Assembly (NCBI GenBank): GCA_017476785.1
Contig: JAFUZD010000111.1
Coordinates: forward strand, 1-33,192
Source: Prevotella sp.
Lineage (GTDB): Bacteria > Bacteroidota > Bacteroidia > Bacteroidales > Bacteroidaceae
Length of the DNA stretch: 33,192 nucleotides
Direction of reading: 5' to 3'
Shown: one piece after another, positions 8,021-16,128 of the stretch
Layout of the letters: each line of letters starts with the position of its first letter
Numbering within the stretch: the first letter of the stretch is position 1
Notes under the pieces: model-generated
What the model was told of the DNA's origin: nothing
Databases searched by the model: none
What the model saw: only the letters and a program-made list of their open reading frames with translations
Translations under genes and position numbers: made by a program

Positions 8021-8899
8021 TTATTCTGCGTCGGCCAGCTGCATCAGATACTGGCCGTATTCGTTTTTCTGCATCGGTTCAGCCACCCGTCGCAGCTGGT
8101 CTCTGTCAATCCATCCGCGCTTGAAGGCAATCTCCTCGAGACAGGCCACTTTCAGGCCTTGGCGTTTCTCAATGACTTCTATGAAGGTACTGGCCTCGCT
8201 CAGACTGTCGTGCGTTCCCGTGTCGAGCCACGCGAATCCGCGCTGCAGTGTCTGCACTTTCAGGTTCTTCTGCTTCAGGTATTCCTGATTGACGGTTGTG
8301 ATTTCCAGCTCGCCGCGTGCACTGGGCTTGATGTTCTTGGCAATTTCCACAACGCTGTTCGGATAGAAGTACAGTCCCACTACGGCATAGTTGGATTTCG
8401 GATTGGCCGGTTTCTCCTCGATGCTGAGGCAGTTGCCTGCCTCGTCGAACTCTGCAACGCCATAGCGCTCCGGGTCGTTGACGTAATAGCCGAAGACCGT
8501 GGCCTCGCCTCGCTTCTCGGCATTCTCCACGCTCTGCTTGAGCAGGCCTGTGAAGCCGCTGCCATAGAAGATATTGTCACCCAGAACCAAGCAGGCGCAG
8601 TCATCGCCGATGAAGTCCTCGCCAATGATGAATGCCTGTGCCAGCCCGTCGGGCGATGGCTGCTCGGCGTATTCAAAGCGCACGCCCAGCTCGCTGCCGT
8701 CGCCCAGCAGACGGCGGAATCCCGGCAGGTCGTGCGGAGTGCTGATAATCAGAATCTCTCGAATGCCGGCCAGCATCAGCGCCGATATGGGATAGTATAT
8801 CATCGGCTTGTCGAAGATAGGAATCAGCTGCTTGCTAATGCCCTTAGTAATGGGGTAGAGACGTGTGCCACTACCTCCTGCTAAAACAATACCTTTCAT
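8021..8899 (-). CDS. rfbA: glucose-1-phosphate thymidylyltransferase
   Basis: This enzyme makes dTDP-glucose from glucose 1-phosphate and dTTP, the first step towards dTDP-rhamnose. The 292-residue length is normal. The N-terminal signature [20 protein letters not shown] is followed by [15 protein letters not shown], with VLGDNIFYG (metal-binding Asp), [20 protein letters not shown] and [12 protein letters not shown] further on. I chose ATG 8899 because an upstream in-frame TTG (8902) would only add one residue. A promoter lies about 25 bp upstream. The rest of the rhamnose pathway (rfbB, rfbC, rfbD) is not in the window. Confidence 0.96.
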   Translation of the reverse strand: MKGIVLAGGSGTRLYPITKGISKQLIPIFDKPMIYYPISALMLAGIREILIISTPHDLPGFRRLLGDGSELGVRFEYAEQPSPDGLAQAFIIGEDFIGDDCACLVLGDNIFYGSGFTGLLKQSVENAEKRGEATVFGYYVNDPERYGVAEFDEAGNCLSIEEKPANPKSNYAVVGLYFYPNSVVEIAKNIKPSARGELEITTVNQEYLKQKNLKVQTLQRGFAWLDTGTHDSLSEASTFIEVIEKRQGLKVACLEEIAFKRGWIDRDQLRRVAEPMQKNEYGQYLMQLADAE

Positions 8900-8922
8900 C
8901 AATTATAACGTTATATCGTTTG

Positions 8923-8930
8923 CAAAGGTA
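8923..8930 (-). promoter_or_regulatory. -7 element of the rfbA-wzc-HAD operon
   Basis: TACCTTTG on the - strand (8930-8923) lies 23 bp before the rfbA ATG. It is back to back with the promoter of the + strand gene at 9025. Confidence 0.7.
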
Positions 8931-8971
8931 CGAATTTTTTCGATGAACGACGCTATTTTCAGTAAAAAACA

Positions 8972-9001
8972 TTTGGATGTGAAGAAAAAAGCGTAACTTT
9001 G
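8972..9001 (+). promoter_or_regulatory. promoter of the conserved unknown gene at 9025
   Basis: TTTG (8972-8975) and TAACTTTG (8994-9001) are separated by 18 bp, a good Bacteroidetes -33/-7 pair. The start codon follows 23 bp later. Confidence 0.75.
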
Positions 9002-9024
9002 CACCGTTAAACAACGAAAATATT

Positions 9025-9657
9025 ATGGGATTTTTATCAAAATTATTCGGCCGTAAAGGCGACGAGCAGCAGAAGACGGGCGGAATAGAAGACTTTATGA
9101 CGCTCATCAGAGTCTATTTTCAGGCGGTGATGGCGAGTGAACTTGGCATCTCGAATCTGGCAATGCTGCCCGATTTGCGCGTGTTTAAGGCCACCCTGCA
9201 CGTGCCTACACAGAACAACAAGCTGGGACTGGGAGAGAAGTCGCGCTGCAAGAAGATGCTGAAAGATATCTATGATATGGACGACGATTTCTTTAAGGAG
9301 ATTGACTCCAGTATCCGTAAGCGCTGCAAGAAGGTGCAGGACGTCCAGACTTATATGTACCAGTTCTCAGGCTTCACGCAGGACCTGATGATGCTGACGG
9401 GCAATCTGATGAAGTTCAAGCTCCGTGTGCCGGGCTTCTTCAAGAAGGCGATATACACAATGACCGAGAAGACGGTGAACGACATCTTCCACAAGAACGA
9501 CTTCTCCGATGCCGGTGTGATGAAGACGGTCGTGGCCATCCGCCAGTATGCCCAGAAACTGGGCTACTCGCAGCTGTGGACCACGAACTTTGTCTATAAA
9601 GTCGTGATGCTGGCCAAAAAGGAAAAGCGTCCCAGCGATGCTGAAGCAAACTCATAA
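9025..9657 (+). CDS. conserved protein of unknown function
   Basis: A 210-residue soluble protein, basic and rich in Lys, Met and Phe, with no signal peptide or membrane segment. It starts MGFLSKLFGRKGDEQQ, a possible amphipathic membrane-touching helix. The body looks mostly helical, with charged stretches such as KSRCKKMLKDIYDMDDDFF, and the tail is KKEKRPSDAEANS. I recognise no catalytic motif. It has its own promoter and sits just upstream of the zapA-rny transcription unit, which has a separate -7 element. The style suggests a Bacteroidales-specific cytoplasmic protein; any role near the envelope or in division is conjecture. Confidence 0.75.
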   Translation: MGFLSKLFGRKGDEQQKTGGIEDFMTLIRVYFQAVMASELGISNLAMLPDLRVFKATLHVPTQNNKLGLGEKSRCKKMLKDIYDMDDDFFKEIDSSIRKRCKKVQDVQTYMYQFSGFTQDLMMLTGNLMKFKLRVPGFFKKAIYTMTEKTVNDIFHKNDFSDAGVMKTVVAIRQYAQKLGYSQLWTTNFVYKVVMLAKKEKRPSDAEANS

Positions 9658-9705
9658 AAAAACTTAAATGTGAATAGGTTAGGCTTCCGTTTGGGAAAAA
9701 ATGCC

Positions 9706-9713
9706 TACCTTTG
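9706..9713 (+). promoter_or_regulatory. -7 element upstream of the coiled-coil/zapA/rny genes
   Basis: TACCTTTG lies 30 bp before the ATG at 9744. A TTTG at 9690-9693 is closer than the usual -33 spacing, so the upstream box is uncertain. Confidence 0.65.
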
Positions 9714-9743
9714 TCAATATATAATCAATCAGACGAGTGTGGT

Positions 9744-10040
9744 ATGACTGCTAACGAGAAGCTTTTGGCAACGTTTGAGACCCGCGTGAGGCAGATGATT
9801 CTTCGCTTTCAGGAACTGAAGAAAGAGAATGAAGAGCTCTATGCGATGGTCGACAAAAACGAGCAGGACATCAAGAGTCTGCGTGCCGAGATGGCTCAGC
9901 AGCAGCACAACTACGACTCGCTGAAAATGGCTAAGATGCTCGAGATTACCGACGGCGACCTCACGGGTGCCAAAGAGCGGGTGTCGAAGCTGATTCGTGA
10001 CGTCAACAAGTGCATTGCAATCCTTAGCGAGCAACAGTAA
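9744..10040 (+). CDS. short coiled-coil protein preceding zapA
   Basis: A 98-residue protein, almost wholly helical. A coiled coil spans about residues 10-65 (for example RFQELKKENEELYAMVDKNE), and a second helix ends in KLIRDVNKCIAILSEQQ. I chose ATG 9744 because an earlier in-frame TTG at 9711 lies inside the promoter element. The gene is 14 bp upstream of zapA, so the two are probably coexpressed. Its size, coiled coil and linkage recall ZapB, the partner of ZapA at the division ring in gammaproteobacteria. I see no clear sequence homology to ZapB, so a functional analogy is inference. Confidence 0.85.
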   Translation: MTANEKLLATFETRVRQMILRFQELKKENEELYAMVDKNEQDIKSLRAEMAQQQHNYDSLKMAKMLEITDGDLTGAKERVSKLIRDVNKCIAILSEQQ

Positions 10041-10054
10041 AAGGAGAACAGGCG

Positions 10055-10357
10055 ATGGCAGAACAGAACAAAGAGAAACTATATATCAAGCTCCTGCTCT
10101 ACGACGAGCCCATCCAAGTGAGGGTCGACCGTGAAGAGGAAGAGCACTATCGTGCAGCAGCGAAGCTCATCACCGAGCGTTATGGTATGTATGCGCAGGC
10201 CTACAAAGGCCATAAGGGCGACCATACCATTGCGCTGATGGCACTTCTGGACATTGCATTGATGTACCAGAAGGAGCATTCGCACAACGATACGACTCCC
10301 TATGATAATATTCTCAGTAAGCTGACTGCCGAAATCGAAGATGCACTGAAAGGCTGA
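10055..10357 (+). CDS. zapA: cell division protein ZapA
   Basis: A 100-residue ZapA-family protein, which in other bacteria bundles FtsZ filaments at the division site. The N-terminal beta region (KLYIKLLLYDEPIQVRV) precedes the characteristic helical segment EEEEHYRAAAKLITERYGMY and a C-terminal dimerisation helix (HTIALMALLDIALMYQKE). Length is normal for the family. An AAGGAG Shine-Dalgarno-like site at 10041-10046 lies 8 nt before the ATG, which is uncommon in this phylum. The gene is followed by rny after 64 bp with no terminator, suggesting one operon. Confidence 0.9.
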   Translation: MAEQNKEKLYIKLLLYDEPIQVRVDREEEEHYRAAAKLITERYGMYAQAYKGHKGDHTIALMALLDIALMYQKEHSHNDTTPYDNILSKLTAEIEDALKG

Positions 10358-10421
10358 ATGGCGGGTGCGGAGAGGCATAATGGCTGAGAGAATATTATAA
10401 ACAACTATATATTATTATTTT

Positions 10422-11960
10422 ATGGACATTGTACTTATTATATCCGTCGCTTTGGCGCTCCTTGTGGGAGGCCTGTGCGGCTATCTGATTTTCCGTTATG
10501 TGATTAAGGGAAAATATAACGAGATGGTGGATGCTGCCGAAAAGAAGGCAGAGGAACTGAAAAAGGAAAAGCTCTTTGAGGTGAAGGAGAAATTCCTTAC
10601 CAAGAAGAATGAGCTGGAGAAGGAGGTGCAGCAGCGCAACCAGCATATCCAGCAGAGCGAGAACCGCCTGAAGCAGCGCGAGATATCGCTCAACCAGCGC
10701 CAAGAGGAACTGGGTCGGCGCAAGAACGACTTAGACAACCAGCAGGTGCGCATAGACAATGAGAAGAAGCTGCTCAGCATCAAGCAGGACGAGCTGGAGA
10801 AGATGCAGCTGCAAGAGCGGGCCAAACTGGAGGAACTCTCCGGGCTGAGTGCCGAGGAGGCTAAGGCACGTCTTGTCGAGGCAATGAAAGACGAGGCCAA
10901 GACGGATGCAGCCAGCTACATCAACGAGATAATGGACGAGGCCAAGCTGAACGCCAATGCGCAGGCCAAGAAGATAGTTATCCAGACTATCCAGCGAGTG
11001 GCTACGGAGACGGCCATAGAGAACTCGGTCAGCGTGTTCCATATCGACAACGACGAGGTGAAGGGACGCATCATCGGTCGCGAAGGCCGTAACATCCGCG
11101 CGCTGGAGGCAGCCACGGGTGTGGAGATTGTGGTTGACGACACGCCGGAGGCTATTGTCATCTCGGCCTTCGACCCCATTCGCCGTGAGGTCTGCCGTCT
11201 GGCCCTGCACCAGCTGGTGGCCGACGGTCGCATCCACCCCGCACGTATTGAAGAGGTGGTAGCAAAGGTGAAGAAGCAGTTGGAGAACGAAGTGATTGAG
11301 ACGGGTAAGCGCACGGCCATCGACCTCGGTATCCACGGACTGCATCCCGAGCTGATTCGTATTGTGGGTAAGATGAAATATCGCTCCAGCTACGGACAGA
11401 ACCTCTTGCAGCACGCCCGCGAGACGGCCAACCTGTGTGCCGTGATGGCTGCAGAGCTGGGCTTGAATCCGAAGAAGGCCAAGCGTGCCGGACTGCTGCA
11501 CGATATTGGTAAAGTGCCCGACGAGGAGAGCGAACTGCCCCACGCACTCTATGGTGCCAAGATTGCAGAGAAGTATAAGGAAAAGCCCGATATCTGCAAT
11601 GCCATCGGTGCTCACCACGACGAGATGGAGATGAACACGCTGCTGGCACCGATTGTCCAGATATGCGATGCCATCAGCGGTGCCCGTCCCGGTGCCCGCC
11701 GCGAAATCGTGGAGGCTTATATCAAGCGTCTGAACGACCTCGAAGCCATTGCAATGAGCTATCCCGGTGTGACCAAGACCTATGCCATTCAGGCTGGTCG
11801 CGAGCTGCGCGTCATCGTCGGTGCCGACAAGATGGACGATGCCGAGACCGAAGCACTCAGCGGCGAGATTGCAACGAAGATACAGAACGAGATGACCTAT
11901 CCCGGACAGGTGAAGATTACCGTGATTCGCGAAACGCGCTCGGTGGCTTACGCCAAGTAG
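10422..11960 (+). CDS. rny: ribonuclease Y
   Basis: A membrane-anchored endoribonuclease that initiates mRNA decay. The 512 residues follow the standard layout. There is one N-terminal membrane segment (about 3-24), then a long charged coiled coil (about 30-190). Next is a KH RNA-binding domain with GREGRN at about 219-224, then the HD catalytic domain with His360-Asp361 in LLHDIGK and AHHDEME further on. The C-terminal domain ends in TRSVAYAK. It closes the zapA transcription unit and is followed by a strong terminator. Confidence 0.97.
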   Translation: MDIVLIISVALALLVGGLCGYLIFRYVIKGKYNEMVDAAEKKAEELKKEKLFEVKEKFLTKKNELEKEVQQRNQHIQQSENRLKQREISLNQRQEELGRRKNDLDNQQVRIDNEKKLLSIKQDELEKMQLQERAKLEELSGLSAEEAKARLVEAMKDEAKTDAASYINEIMDEAKLNANAQAKKIVIQTIQRVATETAIENSVSVFHIDNDEVKGRIIGREGRNIRALEAATGVEIVVDDTPEAIVISAFDPIRREVCRLALHQLVADGRIHPARIEEVVAKVKKQLENEVIETGKRTAIDLGIHGLHPELIRIVGKMKYRSSYGQNLLQHARETANLCAVMAAELGLNPKKAKRAGLLHDIGKVPDEESELPHALYGAKIAEKYKEKPDICNAIGAHHDEMEMNTLLAPIVQICDAISGARPGARREIVEAYIKRLNDLEAIAMSYPGVTKTYAIQAGRELRVIVGADKMDDAETEALSGEIATKIQNEMTYPGQVKITVIRETRSVAYAK

Positions 11961-11983
11961 GGCAGGGCTGACACGACGCATCA

Positions 11984-12022
11984 AAAAATGCGGCATTGGA
12001 GTTTCTCCAGTGCCGCATTTTT
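11984..12022 (+). terminator. rho-independent terminator after rny
   Basis: An 18-bp stem (11984-12001 with 12005-12022, one G-U pair on the + strand transcript) with a 3-nt loop, ending in a run of five Ts. The A-run on the left side could serve the opposite strand as well. Confidence 0.9.
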
Positions 12023-12071
12023 CGTGCTGATTACAGGCGTTCTATGTTATCGGATGGCTGTGGGCAGATTG

Positions 12072-12129
12072 AATTCTCGCGAGAATTTTTGAGATTCTCG
12101 CGAAAATTCCGAAAATTCTCGCGAGAATT
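12072..12129. repeat. triple TCTCGCGAGA palindrome cluster
   Basis: Between the convergent rny and ccsBA ends lie two perfect 16-bp palindromes AATTCTCGCGAGAATT (12072-12087 and 12114-12129). A degenerate middle copy, ATTCTCGCGAAAAT, is at 12094-12107. The spacing is about 21 bp, two helical turns. The cluster could be an intergenic repeat, a protein-binding site or part of the ccsBA operon terminator region; the sequence does not decide. Confidence 0.8.
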
Positions 12130-12181
12130 CTGTCTGGGATGAGTGCGGGGTGGGCGAGCCGTCAGCCCCGCCGTCGGGTGG

Positions 12182-14209
12182 TTAGGCGTAGCTGTGCATT
12201 CCGCCGAGGAAGTAGTTGACGCCGAAATAGGTCATCAGTACGGTGAGGAAAGCCAGCACCAGATAGAGGTGATACCACACGGGGCGGCGCAGGAAAGCCA
12301 AACTCTGGTGGTGGAAGGGGACGGCATAGATGAGCAGCGTGATGAGCGCCCACACCTCTTTGGGGTCCCAGCTCCAGTATTTGCCCCACGACACGTTGGC
12401 CCAGACGGCACCGAGGAAGATGCCTACGGCCAGCAGGAACACGGCGGGATAGAGCATCAGGCGCGACAGCAGCGTGAGTTGGGCAATCTGTTGCCCGTCG
12501 TCGGTGGCCGTCCGGTGGCGGGCGATGAGAATCAGGGCGTAGATGCCGTTGAGCACCATAAAGGCCAACAATGCGTAGGCCATCATTATCACCGACACGT
12601 GGGTGGAGAGCAGCGGCGACTGGAGCACGGGCATCAGCGGCGTAATCTGCGGATTCATCTCGCCCAGAAAGGCCACCAGCAGCGTGAAGCCCGACAGCAG
12701 GAAGCCGAAAGGCAGCAGATAGGCAAAGCGGCGGTGCATCAGCAGCGTGATGAACATAATAGACAGGGCGAGAAACTGCATCGTCTCATAGCCGTTGCTG
12801 AGCGGAATGCGCCCACTGATGTACCAGCGCAGCAGATAGCTGAAAAGCAGCGTGGCAAACGAGGCCAGCAGAATGAGCGACGACAGCCGCCCCACCGTCT
12901 TGTAACGGCGGGTAATACCCGTCACCAGCAGGATGAATGTCAGCAGTCCGAAGGTGAGGTTGACCATAAAGAGCACTTTGGCAAACGGCACATTATTATA
13001 TAGAATCTCGCCGCTGATACGTGTCTCGGAGGGCAGTTCCACATTCTCGGCCGGTCGGATGAGCGTTCCGTTGGTGAGCATCAGGATGATGCCCACTTTC
13101 TCGTCCAGCTCGCGGATGGCTTTGGTCTCGCTGCCCTGTTGCTCAATGAGTGCCTGCAGCTTATACTGCTGCGAGGCGTCGAAGAGGTCGGCCAGTCGGG
13201 CATATTGCCCCTCGATGCCCAGCTGCCGGCGCAGGGTGGCATCCTTAATCTTGAGCATCGGCTCGTTCTTCCATACGTCGGGCCGCTGCAGCCATCCGTA
13301 GAGCACCTGTTCGGCCGACAGCCCCTTATAGCTGGGGCGGCCGTAGAGCTTCTGGGTGAAGTCGTGGGCCAGTGTGCTCAGCGGTGCCACCCGGTCATTG
13401 TAGACGATGGGCATCCGTGCCATCTTGTCGGCTTTCTCCTTATTGATGGTCGGAATACTGCGTGCCGTTGCCGGTGATGCACTGGTTACGGCGAGCAGTA
13501 TGGCCAGCGCTCCGTTGCGCAGCAGCGGATGGCGCAGCAGCGTGCGGAACTCTTCCTTCTTGCTCAGCAGCACCAGCAGCATCGAGATGCCCAGCAGTGC
13601 ATAGCCGAAGTAGGTGAGGGGAGTGCCCCACGGGTCGTAGGCCACCGTGAGGATGGTGCCCCGGCGGTCGGGGTCGAATGAGGATTGATAGAAGCGGTAG
13701 CCTCGATAGGTGAAGATGTTGTTCATCGAGATGGTTGCCGTTCCCGTCTGCCGGTCGGTGCCGGCATAGCTGATGTAGCTGACGAAATCCTGCGGTGCTT
13801 CGGTGCCCGGGTAGTAGACGACGCGGAAGCTGTCGAGCACCAGCCGGTCAAAGGGCAGCTCTTCGATGGCTTGCGCGTCTTTCGTGACATACTCGTTGGC
13901 AGGCAGTCCCTCGCGCAGGTGCAAGATGCCCTCGTTGGAAGTGATGAAGCTGGTGGCTGCTCCGGCCAGAATGACGACAAACGACAGGTGGAGCAGGCAG
14001 ACGGAGGTGCGCCGCCACAGCCGGTTGTGGGCAATGATGACGACGGAAAGCAGGGCCAGCAGTGCCCAGAGGGCAAAGAACCACCACGTGTGGTAGATGT
14101 GGGCAGATACAAAAAGAGGGCCTCTGGCCTGCTCTACGAAGGTAGCGAAGCCCAGAAGCCCAATGATACCGATGAGGGTAATAAGGAATAAAGTCTTGAT
14201 TAGTTTCAT
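12182..14209 (-). CDS. CcsBA-type cytochrome c synthase (ResB-CcsA fusion)
   Basis: A 675-residue polytopic membrane protein that should carry haem across the inner membrane and attach it to CXXCH motifs of apocytochromes (System II). The N-terminal ResB/CcsB-like half has several membrane segments within residues 1-110 and another near 215, followed by a large periplasmic domain (about 250-430). The C-terminal CcsA-like half has many membrane segments and the haem-handling tryptophan-rich motif WGKYWSWDPKEVW (about 605-618). Conserved-type histidines are in STHVSVIMMAYALL and YAVPFHHQ. It is the last gene of the operon, 9 bp after the Rid-family gene. Two upstream operon genes encode the haem c proteins it would mature. 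Confidence 0.92.
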   Translation of the reverse strand: MKLIKTLFLITLIGIIGLLGFATFVEQARGPLFVSAHIYHTWWFFALWALLALLSVVIIAHNRLWRRTSVCLLHLSFVVILAGAATSFITSNEGILHLREGLPANEYVTKDAQAIEELPFDRLVLDSFRVVYYPGTEAPQDFVSYISYAGTDRQTGTATISMNNIFTYRGYRFYQSSFDPDRRGTILTVAYDPWGTPLTYFGYALLGISMLLVLLSKKEEFRTLLRHPLLRNGALAILLAVTSASPATARSIPTINKEKADKMARMPIVYNDRVAPLSTLAHDFTQKLYGRPSYKGLSAEQVLYGWLQRPDVWKNEPMLKIKDATLRRQLGIEGQYARLADLFDASQQYKLQALIEQQGSETKAIRELDEKVGIILMLTNGTLIRPAENVELPSETRISGEILYNNVPFAKVLFMVNLTFGLLTFILLVTGITRRYKTVGRLSSLILLASFATLLFSYLLRWYISGRIPLSNGYETMQFLALSIMFITLLMHRRFAYLLPFGFLLSGFTLLVAFLGEMNPQITPLMPVLQSPLLSTHVSVIMMAYALLAFMVLNGIYALILIARHRTATDDGQQIAQLTLLSRLMLYPAVFLLAVGIFLGAVWANVSWGKYWSWDPKEVWALITLLIYAVPFHHQSLAFLRRPVWYHLYLVLAFLTVLMTYFGVNYFLGGMHSYA

Positions 14210-14218
14210 TGTGTCGGT

Positions 14219-15370
14219 TTAGAAGGCAGCGAATTGCGGATGGTCCACCGGCCGCACTGCCATACACTCCATCTCGATGAGCCAGCCCGGCCGGCATACG
14301 GGGGCGTGGACGATGACGTAAGGCTTGCCGGCGAAGCGCTCCTCGTACATCTCGCGCACCACTTCATAGTCGGCCGTGTCGCGTAGATAGACTATCATCT
14401 GAGCCACGTCGTCGTAGGTGCAGTCAGCTTCATTCAGCAGTGCTTCCACGTTCTCCCACATCCGGTGGGTCTGCTTGACGATGTCTTTCGGATACATCAC
14501 TTCGCCTTTGTTGTTGATGCTGGCCGTGCCAGAGATAATCACGTGGCGGCGGTCCTGATAGTCGACGCGCGTGCCGCGCTCAAAGCTGACGCCATAGTCG
14601 CTCGTCCGGTTCAGATGGGTGGGCGCATAGAGATGCTTCACCTGCTCGCTCTGGATGCCGGCAATGGCATAGTTGTCCATCTGCGACAGCACGTTGGGGT
14701 CGGCCTGTCGGCCGCCGATGCCCGTGCTGGCAATGAAGTGGGTCTTCTGCGTAAGGCCCTGCGTGAAGAACACTTGGTTGCGCGCACGCACCACACCGCC
14801 GTAGTTGAGGTCGACGTCGTTGACGAAGAACCACGTGCGGATGCAGTTGTCGGCCAGCTTGCAGCCTTCTTCCGTGAGTTGCAGCACGTATTCGTTGAGC
14901 AACAGGCGGGTCTGGTATTCCGAGTTGGCGGCCAGATTGTGTGCGCTTCCGTTCCATAGGTGGCGGTAGGCACTGTGCTTCACTTCGAAGAGTCCGCTGG
15001 GAGTGACACGCGTCTGTATGCCAGTCATCAGGTAAGCCCACAATGCCACTTTCGTACCGTCGAGTGGTGCCTGCTGTATCACTGACAATGCGCAGTCGCA
15101 ACTCTCGGCCGACAGGGCATAGATGTCGTCGGCCTGATTGCTGGCATCGCTGAGGAAATAACGCTTGAAGACAGTCTCTGCGCCTTTCAGCTGGTTGGCC
15201 CTCAGTTCGCCATAGGCATTGACGACGGCCTCGAGCTGCTGCGCAAAGGGGAGTTTCGGGGCAGTCACGTGAATCATTACGTGATACTCTTTCACTTCCG
15301 TGCCGTTGTCAAAGCAGAACACTTCGGCACGTGTCTTTTCCGTTTGGATAATCATTTGTCTTTTGTCCAT
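14219..15370 (-). CDS. large Rid-family (YjgF-like) protein
   Basis: A 383-residue cytoplasmic protein with no signal peptide. The C-terminal part (about 250-375) is a Rid/YjgF domain with RRHVIISGTASINNKGEVMY, TRMWENVEALL-type helix and AQMIVYLRDTADYEVVREMY, ending with the typical VCRPGWLIEMECMA segment. The N-terminal half also looks Rid-like but has diverged. Two-domain Rid proteins include the chorismatases FkbO and Hyg5, so a chorismate- or enamine-type hydrolase is possible; I cannot assign the substrate. Why it lies between a cytochrome lipoprotein gene (13 bp gap) and a cytochrome synthase gene (9 bp gap) is unclear. Confidence 0.8.
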   Translation of the reverse strand: MDKRQMIIQTEKTRAEVFCFDNGTEVKEYHVMIHVTAPKLPFAQQLEAVVNAYGELRANQLKGAETVFKRYFLSDASNQADDIYALSAESCDCALSVIQQAPLDGTKVALWAYLMTGIQTRVTPSGLFEVKHSAYRHLWNGSAHNLAANSEYQTRLLLNEYVLQLTEEGCKLADNCIRTWFFVNDVDLNYGGVVRARNQVFFTQGLTQKTHFIASTGIGGRQADPNVLSQMDNYAIAGIQSEQVKHLYAPTHLNRTSDYGVSFERGTRVDYQDRRHVIISGTASINNKGEVMYPKDIVKQTHRMWENVEALLNEADCTYDDVAQMIVYLRDTADYEVVREMYEERFAGKPYVIVHAPVCRPGWLIEMECMAVRPVDHPQFAAF

Positions 15371-15383
15371 ATATTTCGTGAGT

Positions 15384-16106
15384 CTAATCTTCGTTAGCGC
15401 CGTTGTCTATCCACCGGTCAATCAGTGGCAGAATGCTTTGGGCGTTCTTCTCTGACACGAGGTCGAGATGATACTCGCGCCATCCGCTGCTGAGTTCCGT
15501 GTTGAGCACTAAGTGGAGTACGCTGTTTTCAGCGTCTCCCGGTGCAACCAGCAGCTTGTCATCGACTTTGGTCGACGGCACCCCCACCAGTGCTGCATAG
15601 CTCTTACCCTCCGTCAGGTTCAGCCCAGCAGCAGTGAAGTTGGACGCGCCGTGGCAGTTAATGCAGGTGGTGTTGAAGTAACTCTGCTGGATGGCATTGT
15701 ACATTCCCACGTTCATCGTGCCGGCAATATTGATGCGAATGGTGTCGCGCACGCCTTCGACTTCGGCCTCTTGGAGCGTCAGCACGTGGCGGCGCAGGCG
15801 GTCGAGCACACAGAGCTGCACGCTGGTCACCTCGTCGGGGATGTTTTCGAGCGCCATACTCACCTTCCCCGATTCGTCGGCCATTATGGCACGCGAGACC
15901 GTTGCATAGTCGTCGCCCTCGGTGAAACCGGCAATAGCGACCGTGTATCCAGCCGCCCAGCTGCCGAGTCCCGTGACATTTCCTTCCACCTTAGCGACAC
16001 GCCCTTCGGAGGTGAAGACCACTTCCTTATAGATGCGGCCATCGTCGCACGATGACAGGCCGATAGCTACAAGCGCAATGAGAGATGCAAAGATAATCCT
16101 TTTCAT
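15384..16106 (-). CDS. monohaem c-type cytochrome lipoprotein
   Basis: A 240-residue lipoprotein. The signal peptide ends in the lipobox LSSC, with lipidated Cys20, followed by DDG. I chose ATG 16106 because the upstream in-frame ATG (16139) would put 11 extra residues before a clean signal peptide and overlap the previous gene. Residues 30-130 resemble a beta-sandwich carrying redox-unrelated sequence. A single haem-binding motif CINCH lies at 148-152, and the C-terminal ILPLIDRWIDNGANED resembles the closing helix of small cytochrome c domains. It is probably an electron carrier in the periplasm or outer membrane, matured by the CcsBA protein of the same operon. Confidence 0.85.
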   Translation of the reverse strand: MKRIIFASLIALVAIGLSSCDDGRIYKEVVFTSEGRVAKVEGNVTGLGSWAAGYTVAIAGFTEGDDYATVSRAIMADESGKVSMALENIPDEVTSVQLCVLDRLRRHVLTLQEAEVEGVRDTIRINIAGTMNVGMYNAIQQSYFNTTCINCHGASNFTAAGLNLTEGKSYAALVGVPSTKVDDKLLVAPGDAENSVLHLVLNTELSSGWREYHLDLVSEKNAQSILPLIDRWIDNGANED

Positions 16107-16128
16107 TGAATTGAGCAAATAATTTCGG

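Noticed and set aside
10358-10421. 6S RNA gene next to zapA, as in gammaproteobacteria
   Set aside because: The zapA-rny gap is only 64 bp and shows no suitable structure.
12143-13003. 286-residue open frame on the + strand
   Set aside because: It is antisense to ccsBA; its His-, Gln- and Glu-rich sequence mirrors membrane-segment codons.
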